From Cellulomonas sp. B6 (GTDB taxonomy: Bacteria; Actinomycetota; Actinomycetes; Actinomycetales; Cellulomonadaceae), in NCBI RefSeq assembly GCF_001462455.1, contig NZ_LNTD01000166.1:1-35488 (forward strand): a stretch of DNA of 35,488 nt. The letters run 5' to 3'. Below the pieces are notes generated by a model that had not been told where the DNA came from, ran no database searches, and saw nothing but the letters and a program-made list of their open reading frames with translations. This document shows positions 15,722 to 24,161 of this stretch, one piece after another (position 1 is the stretch's first letter; each line of letters starts with the position of its first letter). The translations under genes and the position numbers were made by a program.

Positions 15722-16642
15722 TCAGGGGGTCGGCGAGCCGCCGTTGACGTTGAGCGTCTCGCCCAGCACGTAGCTCGACTCGGGCGACGCGAGGAAGACG
15801 TACGCGGGCGCGAGCTCGGTCGGCTGGCCCGCGCGGCCCAGCGGCACGCTCTGCCCGAACTCCGGCAGGTCCTCGGCGGGCTGGCCGTGCGAGGGCTGCA
15901 GCGGGGTCCAGATCGGCCCGGGCGCGACCGCGTTCACGCGGATGCCCTGCGGTGCGAGCTGCTGCGCGAGGCCCTTCGTGAAGTTGTTGATCGCGGCCTT
16001 GGTCGACGCGTAGTCGAGCAGCGTCGGCGACGGCTCGTACGCCTGCACCGACGTCGTGTTGATGATCGCCGACCCCGGCGGCAGGTGCTTCAGGGCGGCC
16101 TTGGTGAGGCGGAACATCGCGAGGATGTTGGCCTGGTAGGTCGCCTCGAGCTGCTCGTCGGTGATGTCGTGGATCGACTCGGTGGCGATCTGCTTGCCCG
16201 CGTTGTTGACGAGCACGTCGAGGCCGCCCAGGCCCTCGACGGCCCGGTCGACGACGCTCGCGCAGAAGTCCGCGTCGGTGAGGTCGCCCGGCAGCAGCAC
16301 GGCCGTGCGCCCGGCCGCCGTGACGACGCGCTCGACGTCGCGCGCGTCCTCCTCCTCGGCCGGCAGGTACGAGATCGCGACGTCGGCGCCCTCGCGCGCG
16401 AACGCGATGGCCACCGCGGCGCCGATTCCGGAGTCGCCGCCCGTGATGAGCGCCTTGCGGCCGACGAGCCGCCCGGTGCCGCGGTACGAGTGCTCGCCGA
16501 GGTCGGCCGCGGGCGTGAGCTCGCGCTGCGAGCCGGGCTCGGCCTGCGTCTCCTCGGGCGGCGAGATCGACGGGTAGCGGTCGACGGGGTTCTGGAACGT
16601 CAGCTGGTCGGTCGTGGTGGTGTCGGTGTCGTCGGACGCCAC
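15722..16642 (-). CDS. SDR-family oxidoreductase (YghA/glucose dehydrogenase-like)
   Basis: This 306-residue NAD(P)-dependent short-chain dehydrogenase has the cofactor motif TGGDSGIG (67-74), NNAG (146-149) and the catalytic triad Ser198, Tyr211 and Lys215 (DYASTKAA), followed by NAVAPGPIWTPLQPS. The 60-residue N-terminal extension before the Rossmann fold (QLTFQNPVDRYPSISPPEE) is typical of the YghA/YhdF branch, often a stress-related enzyme of unknown substrate. The GTG at 16642 has GAGGAGG four to five bases upstream, better than the ATG nine codons earlier. It is first in an operon with the 43-residue acidic gene and ligD, which links it to DNA-damage or stationary-phase stress, by inference. 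Confidence 0.88.
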   Translation of the reverse strand: MASDDTDTTTTDQLTFQNPVDRYPSISPPEETQAEPGSQRELTPAADLGEHSYRGTGRLVGRKALITGGDSGIGAAVAIAFAREGADVAISYLPAEEEDARDVERVVTAAGRTAVLLPGDLTDADFCASVVDRAVEGLGGLDVLVNNAGKQIATESIHDITDEQLEATYQANILAMFRLTKAALKHLPPGSAIINTTSVQAYEPSPTLLDYASTKAAINNFTKGLAQQLAPQGIRVNAVAPGPIWTPLQPSHGQPAEDLPEFGQSVPLGRAGQPTELAPAYVFLASPESSYVLGETLNVNGGSPTP

Positions 16643-16812
16643 GGGGCCTCCTCGGGTCGGTGCGTGCACCCACGTCTCGAGCGCGTCCCCAGTCTGTGCG
16701 GGCTGCGCCGGGCCCGCACGCCGCGGGCGGCTCGCGCCCCGACGTGCGGTCGGGGCACCGGGTGGCGACCATCGAGGGACCGGAACCGAGTCGGACAGCG
16801 AAGGAGCACCCG

Positions 16813-17019
16813 ATGAGCGAGAACCCCGGCCCCGCGGACCCCGGCGGGCACACCCACGAGCACGACCACCCGCACACCCACGACCACCCGCACGAGCACG
16901 ACGGCGACCACGCGCACGACGGCGACCAGACGCAGCCGCCGGTCGACACGGGCCCCGGCCCGGACGAGGCGGACGTCGACCACGGACGGCGCGAGGGCGG
17001 CCGGCACGTCGCCGGCTGA
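16813..17019 (+). CDS. Histidine-rich 68-residue mini-protein
   Basis: The product is a 68-residue, hydrophilic, probably unfolded protein with 13 His. Residues 13-29 alternate His with Thr, Glu, Asp or Pro (HTHEHDHPHTHDHPHEHD), a strong chelating pattern for Ni, Zn, Co or Cu, as in Hpn-like or SlyD-type tails. There is no signal peptide, so it should act in the cytosol as a metal buffer. AAGGAG lies seven bases before the ATG at 16813, which fixes the start; an in-frame upstream extension is low-complexity. It diverges from the SDR operon and is followed by a hairpin, then the GH15 gene. No metal transporter is adjacent. Confidence 0.75.
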   Translation: MSENPGPADPGGHTHEHDHPHTHDHPHEHDGDHAHDGDQTQPPVDTGPGPDEADVDHGRREGGRHVAG

Positions 17020-17073
17020 CCCGCCCGCCCGGGCCCGCGCGGTGCTCGTCCGCCGCCCGGACCCGGGCGAAAC

Positions 17074-17103
17074 CGGACGCCCGTCCTGCGGGGCGGGCGT
17101 CCG
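17074..17103 (+). terminator. Hairpin between the His-rich gene and GH15 (terminator or attenuator)
   Basis: CGGACGCCCG and CGGGCGTCCG are perfect 10-bp arms around a ten-base loop. It ends only 18 bases before the GH15 start and abuts its AAAGGACGAG ribosome binding site. It would stop read-through from the His-rich gene. If GH15 is transcribed from upstream, it is a leader attenuator. Confidence 0.55.
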
Positions 17104-17121
17104 CACCGTAGAAAGGACGAG

Positions 17122-18990
17122 GTGAGCACGCACCTCGAGGACTACGCCCTCCTGTCCGACCTGCGCACCGGCCCGCTCGTGTCCCGCGACGGCAGCATCG
17201 ACTGGCTGTGCCTGCCGCGCTTCGACTCCCCCGCGGTGTTCTCCGCGGTCCTCGGCGGGCCCGACGACGGGCGCTGGCAGCTGTCGGCCGTCGACGGCGA
17301 GGTGATCGAGCGGCGGTACCTGCCGCAGACGTTCGTGCTCGAGACCACGTGGCGCACGCCGACCGGCACCGTGCGCGTGACGGACTTCCTGCCCCTGACG
17401 TCGGGGCGCGACGACCTGGTGCGGCAGGTCGAGTGCCTCGAGGGGACGGTCGAGGTCGAGCACGACCTGCGCCTGCGGTTCGACTACGCGCGCGCCACGC
17501 CGTGGGTGCGGGTGGTCGACCACCACGGGCGCGAGGCGCTGCAGTCGCTCGCGGGTCCCGAGGGGATCCTCGTCACGGGTCCGCTGCTGAAGCGCGTCGA
17601 CGGCGACGACGGCGTCGCGCAGGACGGGACGTCCGCCGAGCCGGGCGCGTTCTCCGCGGCGGGCGGCGCGCGCACGCCGCGGCTCGGCGGCCGGTTCCGG
17701 CTCGAGGAGGGCGACGTCCTGGACTGGGACCTCGTGTGGTTCCCGTCGTACGCGGACCCGCCCGAGCCGATCGACGCCGACCAGGCACTCGCGGCGGCCG
17801 TGAGCTTCTGGACGGACTGGTCGTCGAAGCTCGAGGTCCGCACGACGCACGACCCGCTCGTGCTGCGCTCGCTGCTCGTGCTGCGGGCCCTCACGCACGG
17901 CGACACGGGTGGGATCGTCGCGGCGCCGACCGCGTCGCTGCCCGAGGAGCTGGGCGGCGTGCGCAACTGGGACTACCGGTTCGTGTGGCTGCGCGACGCG
18001 GCCCTGACCATCGAGGTCGCGGTCGCGCACGGCCTCACCGAGGGGGCGTGCCTGTGGCGCGACTGGCTGCTGCGCGCGGTCGCGGGCGACGCCGACGACG
18101 TCAAGATCATGTACGGCGTGGGCGGTGAGCGGGAGCTCGACGAGAAGGAGCTCGACCACCTCGACGGGTACGAGGGGTCACGGCCCGTGCGGATCGGCAA
18201 CGGCGCGGCCGACCAGTACCAGGCCGACGTCGTGGGCGAGGTGATGATCGCGCTGGGCATGCTGCGCGACGCGGGCGTCGGCGAGGACGAGTACACGTGG
18301 GGCCTGCAGAAGAGCCTGCTGCGGTACACCGAGACGCACTACGACCGCCCCGACCACGGCATCTGGGAGATGCGCGGCGACCTGCACCACTTCACGCACG
18401 GGCGCGCCATGATGTGGGCCGCGTTCGACCAGGGCGTGCGCGCGGTCGAGGAGCACGGGCTCGACGGCCCGGTCGAGCGGTGGCGCAAGCTACGGGACCG
18501 GCTGCGCGCCGAGATCGACGAGCGCGGCTACGACCCCGAGATCGAGAGCTTCACGCAGACGTACGACAACGCCGAGGTCGACGCGTCGCTGCTGCAGCTG
18601 CCGCACACGGGGTTCCTCGCGTACGACGACCCGCGCATGCTCGGCACGGTCGCGCGCATCGAGCAGGAGCTGACCGACGAGCACGGCCTCGTGCACCGGT
18701 ACCGCACCGACACGGGCATGGACGGGCTCGAGGGCGACGAGCACCCGTTCCTCATCTGCTGCTTCTGGCTGGTCGAGCAGCACGCGAACAGCGGCCGGCT
18801 GGAGGACGCCGAGAAGCTCATGGCACAGCTCGTGGGCTACGCGAACGACCTCGGGCTGCTGAGCGAGGAGTACGACCCGGGCGCCGGGCGGCTGATCGGC
18901 AACTTCCCGCAGGCGTTCAGCCACATCGGGCTGATCCGCGCGGCGGACGCGATCGCCGCGGTGCGGGCGCGCGGGGACGGGGCGAGCTGA
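17122..18990 (+). CDS. Glycoside hydrolase family 15 protein (glucoamylase/trehalase-like)
   Basis: This 622-residue cytosolic protein has the usual bacterial GH15 plan: an N-terminal beta-sandwich (LEDYALLSDLRTGPLVSRDG at residues 5-24, to about 240) and an (alpha/alpha)6 catalytic barrel from about residue 245. Barrel signatures are NWDYRFVWLRDAAL (282-295), GIWEMRGDLHHFTHGRAMMW (413-432) with candidate acid Glu416, and EGDEHPFLICCFWLVEQ with candidate base Glu540. There is no signal peptide. Mycobacterial members of this group are trehalases, others glucoamylases or glucodextranases, so the substrate is alpha-glucan oligosaccharide or trehalose. The GTG at 17122 is supported by AAAGGACGAG. 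It ends convergent with the L,D-transpeptidase gene. Confidence 0.88.
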   Translation: MSTHLEDYALLSDLRTGPLVSRDGSIDWLCLPRFDSPAVFSAVLGGPDDGRWQLSAVDGEVIERRYLPQTFVLETTWRTPTGTVRVTDFLPLTSGRDDLVRQVECLEGTVEVEHDLRLRFDYARATPWVRVVDHHGREALQSLAGPEGILVTGPLLKRVDGDDGVAQDGTSAEPGAFSAAGGARTPRLGGRFRLEEGDVLDWDLVWFPSYADPPEPIDADQALAAAVSFWTDWSSKLEVRTTHDPLVLRSLLVLRALTHGDTGGIVAAPTASLPEELGGVRNWDYRFVWLRDAALTIEVAVAHGLTEGACLWRDWLLRAVAGDADDVKIMYGVGGERELDEKELDHLDGYEGSRPVRIGNGAADQYQADVVGEVMIALGMLRDAGVGEDEYTWGLQKSLLRYTETHYDRPDHGIWEMRGDLHHFTHGRAMMWAAFDQGVRAVEEHGLDGPVERWRKLRDRLRAEIDERGYDPEIESFTQTYDNAEVDASLLQLPHTGFLAYDDPRMLGTVARIEQELTDEHGLVHRYRTDTGMDGLEGDEHPFLICCFWLVEQHANSGRLEDAEKLMAQLVGYANDLGLLSEEYDPGAGRLIGNFPQAFSHIGLIRAADAIAAVRARGDGAS

Positions 18991-19036
18991 GCGCGGGGGC
19001 GGCGGCCCGGCCCGGGCGCTGCCCGCGCGCGCCCGC

Positions 19037-19957
19037 TCAGGAGACCGTCAGCACCGTGCCGGGCGGCACCTTGCCCCACAGCAGGTCGAGCACGTCGGCG
19101 GTCACGCGGACGCACCCGTTGGAGATCGCACCCGTCGCCGTGAAGGGCGACGTGTGGATCGCGGTCGCGGACGTGCGGGTGCGCGTGTCGTAGGCGTCCA
19201 TGGTCTCGCTCTGGCTCGAGAGCAGGAGGCTGCGCGGCGTGTACGTGCCGGGCTGGTCCCACTGCGACCCGGTGAGGAACTGCGCGGCCGCGGGCGTCGG
19301 GGTGCCGGGCGCGCCCACGGCGAGGACGGGCACCGTGCGGGGCGTCGTGCCGTCGTCGATCGTGAGCGTGAGCGCCGTGCGGTCCAGGTGCAGGCGCCAG
19401 CTCGTGCCGCTCGCCGCGGTGTCCTGCTCGCGGATCCACGCGGTGCGGCCGTTGACCTGCGCGGCGTCCTGGCTGGGCAGCGCGCTGCGGGTCGCGACCA
19501 TGACGCGCAGCCACCCGGCGCGGCGCTCCACCACGGGCAGCACGGTCGGCACGTCGAGCGTCGCCGTGGGCACCGTGCCGCGCGGCGTGCCGTAGGGCGC
19601 GTCGTACGCGGCGGTGTCCCGCACGACCGTCGCGGTGCGCCACGTGCCGAGCGCCGGGTCCTGCGAGCGCAGCTGCTCGAGCCCGTCGTCGCCGGGCAGG
19701 CCCGGCACGACCACGCGCGGCTCGACGACCGGCAGGGCCGTGAGGTCGACGGGCCCGATCACCGGCGGCGGGGGCACGGCCGCCTTGGCCGCGACGACGG
19801 GCGCACGCACGACGACGGTCTCGGGCGTCGCCGCGGGTGACGAGGTGGGCGACGACGGTGCGCACGCGGCCGCGAGCGCCACGACCGCCGCGGCGAGCAC
19901 GGGGCGCGAACCAGGGCGCGAACCGGCACGCGGTCCGGGGCGCTGCGGGGTGCTCAT
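19037..19957 (-). CDS. L,D-transpeptidase (YkuD) lipoprotein
   Basis: The 306-residue exported protein has a basic N-terminus, a hydrophobic segment (residues 20-31) and a likely lipobox LAAAC (Cys32), followed by a Ser/Thr/Ala/Pro-rich linker. Residues about 105-180 look like an SH3-like cell-wall region (TATVVRDTAAYDAPYGTPRG, then AGWLRVMVATR). The C-terminal YkuD domain (about 190-306) has the catalytic signature with His268, Ser279, Cys282 and Arg284 (HTSPF, then SNGCVRV). It should form 3-3 cross-links in peptidoglycan or attach proteins to it, outside the membrane. The ATG at 19957 precedes the signal sequence; longer frame extensions are low-complexity and overlap the ABC ATPase gene. 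Confidence 0.88.
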   Translation of the reverse strand: MSTPQRPGPRAGSRPGSRPVLAAAVVALAAACAPSSPTSSPAATPETVVVRAPVVAAKAAVPPPPVIGPVDLTALPVVEPRVVVPGLPGDDGLEQLRSQDPALGTWRTATVVRDTAAYDAPYGTPRGTVPTATLDVPTVLPVVERRAGWLRVMVATRSALPSQDAAQVNGRTAWIREQDTAASGTSWRLHLDRTALTLTIDDGTTPRTVPVLAVGAPGTPTPAAAQFLTGSQWDQPGTYTPRSLLLSSQSETMDAYDTRTRTSATAIHTSPFTATGAISNGCVRVTADVLDLLWGKVPPGTVLTVS

Positions 19958-20038
19958 CCGTCCATGGTGCGTCCGGTCGGGCAGCGGCACCAGGCTGCGG
20001 GACCCGTGGCCGTCCCGGCTCGGGCCGTGGGCCGTCGC

Positions 20039-20070
20039 GGCGCCGGCCGGGGTCCGGCGGCCCCGGCGCC
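20039..20070 (-). terminator. Bulged GC-rich hairpin after the siderophore uptake operon
   Basis: GGCGCC (20039-20044) and GGGG (20049-20052) can pair with CCCC (20061-20064) and GGCGCC (20065-20070), leaving a four-base bulge and an eight-base loop. It lies just past the ATPase stop at 20080, where the operon should end. Confidence 0.4.
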
Positions 20071-20079
20071 CGGCGGCGG

Positions 20080-20904
20080 TCAGCGGGTGTCCGCGGGGAC
20101 GACGAGCGGCGCACCCGTCACGGGGTCGGGCACGACGGTGGCGTCGAGCCCGAACACGTCGCGCACGCGCTCGGCCGTCACGACCGCGGCGGGGTCGCCC
20201 TGCGCGACCACGCGCCCGTGCTTCATCGCGACGAGGTGCGTCGCGTAGCGGGCCGCGTGGTGCAGGTCGTGCAGCACGGCGACGACCGTGCGGCCCTGCA
20301 CGTGCAGGTGGTGCAGCAGCGTGAGCACCTCGAGCTGGTGCGTGACGTCGAGGTACGTGGTCGGCTCGTCGAGCAGGACGAGCGGCGTGTCCTGCGCGAG
20401 GACCATCGCGATCCACGCGCGCTGCCGCTGCCCGCCGGACAGCTCGTCGAGCCGACGGTCGGCGATGTCGGTGGTGCCGGTCGCGGCGAGCGCGCGCTCG
20501 ACCGCGTCGACGTCGGCCGCCGAGTAGCGGCGCAGCACGCGCTGGTGCGCGAACCGGCCGCGCGCGGCGAGCTCGGCGACCGTGATGCCCTCGGGCGCGG
20601 TCATGGTCTGCGGCAGGAACGCCAGGCGCCGGGCCCGTTCGCGCGCCGCGTAGGAGGTCAGCGGTGCGTCGTCGAGCAGCACGCGCCCCGCGGCGGGCGT
20701 GAGCAGCCCCGACAGCGCGCGCAGCAGCGTGGACTTGCCGCACGCGTTGGGGCCGATGATCACGGTGAACGAGCCGTCGGGCACCGCGAACGTGAGGTCC
20801 TCGCTGACCGTGCGGGCGTCGTAGCGCAGCGTGACGCCCTCGGCGCGCAGCCGCGACGCGGTGCCGAGGTGGTGCGGCGAGGTCGGGGCGGTCGTGGCGG
20901 TCAT
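20080..20904 (-). CDS. Iron-siderophore ABC transporter, ATP-binding protein
   Basis: This 274-residue ATPase of the FecE/FepC/FhuC type has Walker A GPNACGKST (about residues 51-59), a Q-loop FLPQTMTAPEG, the ABC signature LSGGQRQRAWIAM, Walker B LVLLDEPTTYLD and the switch His in VAVLHDLHHA. It drives ferric-siderophore import through the two adjacent permeases. The ATG at 20904 overlaps the stop of the second permease gene by four bases (ATGA) and has an AGGCGAGGA site upstream. It is the last gene of the operon. A longer in-frame extension upstream is a shadow of the permease gene. Confidence 0.93.
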   Translation of the reverse strand: MTATTAPTSPHHLGTASRLRAEGVTLRYDARTVSEDLTFAVPDGSFTVIIGPNACGKSTLLRALSGLLTPAAGRVLLDDAPLTSYAARERARRLAFLPQTMTAPEGITVAELAARGRFAHQRVLRRYSAADVDAVERALAATGTTDIADRRLDELSGGQRQRAWIAMVLAQDTPLVLLDEPTTYLDVTHQLEVLTLLHHLHVQGRTVVAVLHDLHHAARYATHLVAMKHGRVVAQGDPAAVVTAERVRDVFGLDATVVPDPVTGAPLVVPADTR

Positions 20905-22031
20905 CGGGTCCTCGCCTCTCGGAGCAGCAGCCACAGCAGGTAGGCGCCGCCGATCACGACGGTGACGACGCCGACGGGCACGGTCAGGGGCAGCACGTGC
21001 TGCGCGACGAGGTCGGCGCCGAGCAGCACGACCGCGCCGACGCCCGCGCTCGCGGCGAGCGGGATGCCGGGCGACCCGGCGGCGCGGCGCGCGATCTGCG
21101 GGGCCGCGAGCGCGACGAACGCGACGGGTCCGGCGACGGCGGTGACGGCGCTGACGAGCCCGACCGCGGCGACCAGCAGCACGGTGCGGTCGCGGCCCGC
21201 GGCGACGCCGGTGGTCGCGGCGACGTCCTCGCCCAGCTCGAGCTGCGCGAGCGCACCGGCGCGGGTCGCGACGACTGCGAGCAGCACGACGACGCACACC
21301 GCGACGGGCCGCACGAGCTCGGCGGTCGCGGTCGTGAGCGTGCCCGCGCCCCAGGCCGACGCGAGCAGCGCGGTCTCGAGGTCGGCGCGCAGCAGCACCC
21401 ACGTGTTGAACGCGCCGAGCATCGACGACACCCCGATGCCGACGACGATGAGCCGGAACCCCTGCAGACCGCCGCGGTGCGCGAGCAGGTGCACGACCAC
21501 GGCCGTGAGGACCCCGCCGACCAGGGCGCCGACCGTGCGGGACGCCCAGCCGCCGCCCAGCGACACGAGCGCGATCAGCATGCCCGTGAACGCGCCGTTC
21601 GACAGGCCGACGACGTCGGGGCTCGCGAGCGGGTTGCGCGTCACGGCCTGGAACACGCCGCCCGCGACGGCGAGCGCGGCGCCGAACAGCACGGCCGCGG
21701 CGACGCGCGGCAGCCGCCACTCGAGCACGACGGTCGCGGCGAGGCCCTGCGTGCGGCCCGTGAACGCGCCCACGACGTCGGGCCACGGCACGGGGAAGTC
21801 GCCGACCGCGAGCCCGACGACCGCGAGGACCAGCAGCACGGCGGCCAGCACGAGGCACAGCACGCCCTCGCGCACGCCGACGCCCACGTGCAGCCGGTCG
21901 GTGCCGACGAGCACGCGCGGGCGCGGGCCGCGCAGCAGCCGCACGGGAGCGGCACGGCGCGCGGGTGCGGCCGCGGGCGCGGTCGGGGCGGTGCCGGCGG
22001 CGTCGCGCACGTCCGGGCGCGTGGCGGTCAC
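20901..22031 (-). CDS. Iron-siderophore ABC transporter, permease 2 (FecD/FhuG type)
   Basis: This 376-residue FecCD-family permease has about nine to ten membrane segments after a 50-residue Ala/Arg-rich N-terminal extension. Family signatures are WRLPRVAAAVLFGAALAVAG, QAVTRNPLASPDVVGLSNGA, ATTGVAAGR and GPVAFVALAAPQIAR. The last is the loop that contacts the ATPase. The GTG at 22031 overlaps the stop of permease 1 by four bases (GTGA) and its own stop overlaps the ATPase start, so the three genes are tightly coupled. It forms the heterodimeric channel with permease 1. Confidence 0.93.
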   Translation of the reverse strand: MTATRPDVRDAAGTAPTAPAAAPARRAAPVRLLRGPRPRVLVGTDRLHVGVGVREGVLCLVLAAVLLVLAVVGLAVGDFPVPWPDVVGAFTGRTQGLAATVVLEWRLPRVAAAVLFGAALAVAGGVFQAVTRNPLASPDVVGLSNGAFTGMLIALVSLGGGWASRTVGALVGGVLTAVVVHLLAHRGGLQGFRLIVVGIGVSSMLGAFNTWVLLRADLETALLASAWGAGTLTTATAELVRPVAVCVVVLLAVVATRAGALAQLELGEDVAATTGVAAGRDRTVLLVAAVGLVSAVTAVAGPVAFVALAAPQIARRAAGSPGIPLAASAGVGAVVLLGADLVAQHVLPLTVPVGVVTVVIGGAYLLWLLLREARTR

Positions 22032-23086
22032 AGCGCCGTGGCCCGTCGGCGGCGCGCGAGCGCGATCATCACGGGCGCACCGACGAACGCGGTGACGACG
22101 CCCACGGGCATCTCGCCGGGCGGCACGGCGACGCGCCCCACGACGTCGGACGCGACGACCAGCACGCACCCGCCCAGCAGCGACCCCGCGAGCACGCGGC
22201 GCTGGTCGGTGCCGAGCGTCCACCGCACGACGTGCGGGACCATCAGCCCGACGAACGCGACGGGCCCGGCGATCGCGGTGGCGCCGCCCGCGAGGACCGT
22301 GACCGCGGCGAGCACGAGCACGCGCGTGCGGCGCACGTCGACGCCCTGCGCCTGCGCGACGTCGGGCCCGAGCGCGACCGCGTTGAGGCTGCGCGCCGTG
22401 AGGGCCGCGACCAGCAGCCCCAGCACGATCAGCGGCAGCACCGGCAGCACGACCTGGGGGCCGCGCTCGAGCAGGCTGCCGGCGGCCCAGCCGCGCATGC
22501 GGTCGAACGTGTCGGGGTGCGTGAGCGTGAGCCCGCTCGTGAGGCCCGCGAGCACGGCGCCGACCGCGACGCCCGTGACGACGAGGCGCGCGGGGCTCGC
22601 GCGCAGGTCGGCCGCACCGCCGAGCACGTGCACGCCGACGGCCACGACCAGCGCACCGAGGCACGCGAGCCACATGTACCCCGCGGGCATCGTGACGCCC
22701 AGGAACGTGATGCCCAGGGCCACCGCGAACGCCGCGCCGGCGTTGACGCCGAGCAGGCCCGGGTCGGCGAGCGGGTTGCGCGTGAAGGCCTGCATGAGCG
22801 CGCCCGCGACGCCGAGCGCGCCGCCGACCACGAGGCCCGCGAGCGTGCGCGGCAGCCGCTGGTCCCACACGACGAACCGTGCGGTGTCGGTGCCGCGGCC
22901 CAGCAGCGCGTCGAGCACGTCGCCCGGCGGCACGGGGTTGGCCCCGACCAGCACGGACAGCGCGACGACCCCGAGCAGCACCGCGAGCGCGCCGACCACC
23001 CAGCCGGCGGCGTGCCGGCGCGGCGGACGCGCCCGGCCCGGCGACCGGAGGGTCGCCGGGCGGGCGGTCGGTGCTGCGGTGCTCAC
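22028..23086 (-). CDS. Iron-siderophore ABC transporter, permease 1 (FecC/FhuB type)
   Basis: This 352-residue FecCD-family permease has about nine to ten membrane segments and the signatures DQRLPRTLAGLVVGGALGVA, QAFTRNPLADPGLLGVNAGA, AQGVDVRR and GPVAFVGLMVPHVVR. The GTG at 23086 lies 25 bp after the binding-protein stop; the ribosome binding site is weak, so coupling with the upstream gene is likely. Substrate cannot be told from sequence; it follows that of the binding lipoprotein. Confidence 0.93.
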   Translation of the reverse strand: MSTAAPTARPATLRSPGRARPPRRHAAGWVVGALAVLLGVVALSVLVGANPVPPGDVLDALLGRGTDTARFVVWDQRLPRTLAGLVVGGALGVAGALMQAFTRNPLADPGLLGVNAGAAFAVALGITFLGVTMPAGYMWLACLGALVVAVGVHVLGGAADLRASPARLVVTGVAVGAVLAGLTSGLTLTHPDTFDRMRGWAAGSLLERGPQVVLPVLPLIVLGLLVAALTARSLNAVALGPDVAQAQGVDVRRTRVLVLAAVTVLAGGATAIAGPVAFVGLMVPHVVRWTLGTDQRRVLAGSLLGGCVLVVASDVVGRVAVPPGEMPVGVVTAFVGAPVMIALARRRRATAL

Positions 23087-23111
23087 GGGTGCGCGGGTCG
23101 GCCGGTGCGGG

Positions 23112-24074
23112 TCAGGACGCCGCGGAGAGGATCTTCTCGATGTCGTCGAGCACGGCCTGCCCGCCGAGCGGGCCGACGCCCGTGATCCACCACGCCTGGT
23201 CGACCAGGTGCAGCTGCGGGAACGCCGCGGCGTTGGCGCGCACGGCCTCGGGGACGCTGGACTCGTCGGTCACGTCGGTCGTCGTGACGAACACGTGGTC
23301 GGCCTTCGCGTCGAGCACGTTCTCGGGCGAGACGTCGACCGAGATCGAGTTCTCCCAGTCGCGCTCGGGGGTCGTGAAGCCGACGCACTCGAGCGTGCTG
23401 CCCGCGAACGAGGTGGGGCCGTAGAGCGTGAGGATGCCGTCGCGCGGGCGGATGAGCTGCGCGGTCTGGCCGGCCGTGCCGAACTCGTCGGCGATCTTCT
23501 TGCAGCGCGCGTCGTACGCGTCGAGGAGCTTCTGCGCGTCGGACTCGTCGCCCAGGGCGGTCGCGGTGAAGCGCACGTTGTCCTGCCACGGGTCGGTCTG
23601 CGTGGCCATGAAGACGGTGGGCGCGACGTCCGAGAGCTGGTCGTACAGCGCCGAGTGGCGCGACTCGGTGCCGATGATGAGGTCGGGCTGCAGGGCCGCG
23701 ATCTTCTGCACGTTCGGCTCCTGCACGGTGCCGACGGTCTGCACGTCGGCCGCGGCGTCGCCGAGGTAGGCGGGCACGCCGAGGGCCTCGTTGAGCACGG
23801 CGGCGCCGACGGGCTCGACGCCCAGCGCGACGGCGGTGTCGAGCTGCACGGGCTCGAGGACGACGACGCGCTGCGGGTGCGCGGGGACCTCGGTCTCGCC
23901 GCGCGCGTGCTCGACGACGCGGGGCGCGTCGGACGCGTCGGCGGAGGCGGACGGCGTGGGGTCGGCGGTGCCGGCGTCCGCGTCGGCGGCGCACGCCGAG
24001 AGGCCGAGACCGAGGGCCGTGACGGCCGCGAGCACCGCGACCCGCGACCGCACCGTGGAGACTGCTGAACGCAC
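23112..24074 (-). CDS. Iron-siderophore ABC transporter, substrate-binding lipoprotein
   Basis: The 320-residue lipoprotein has a signal sequence with lipobox LSAC (Cys28), an Asp/Ala-rich linker (29-50) and a class III periplasmic-binding fold (FecB/FepB type): HPQRVVVLEPVQLDTAVALG, KIAALQPDLIIGTES and a C-terminal VDQAWWITGVGPLGGQAVLD. It captures a ferric siderophore outside the membrane and hands it to the permeases. The GTG at 24074 is chosen because GGAG lies five bases upstream; an in-frame extension to 24131 would cover the iron box. A DtxR/IdeR-type box at 24125-24143 lies 50 bp upstream, so expression should rise on iron starvation. Confidence 0.93.
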   Translation of the reverse strand: MRSAVSTVRSRVAVLAAVTALGLGLSACAADADAGTADPTPSASADASDAPRVVEHARGETEVPAHPQRVVVLEPVQLDTAVALGVEPVGAAVLNEALGVPAYLGDAAADVQTVGTVQEPNVQKIAALQPDLIIGTESRHSALYDQLSDVAPTVFMATQTDPWQDNVRFTATALGDESDAQKLLDAYDARCKKIADEFGTAGQTAQLIRPRDGILTLYGPTSFAGSTLECVGFTTPERDWENSISVDVSPENVLDAKADHVFVTTTDVTDESSVPEAVRANAAAFPQLHLVDQAWWITGVGPLGGQAVLDDIEKILSAAS

Positions 24075-24124
24075 GCCAACTCCTTCGTCCGTGACGGTCC
24101 GCCCGTCGCGGACCGGGGGTGACG

Positions 24125-24143
24125 TTAGCAAAGCCTTACCTCA
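24125..24143. promoter_or_regulatory. DtxR/IdeR-type iron box upstream of the binding-protein gene
   Basis: On the minus strand TGAGGTAAGGCTTTGCTAA matches the DtxR consensus TWAGGTWAGSCTWACCTWA at 16 of 19 positions. It lies between the siderophore-reductase gene and the binding-protein gene, so the transporter genes have their own iron-responsive promoter. Confidence 0.75.
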
Positions 24144-24161
24144 CCGCGTACGTGCGGTCCG

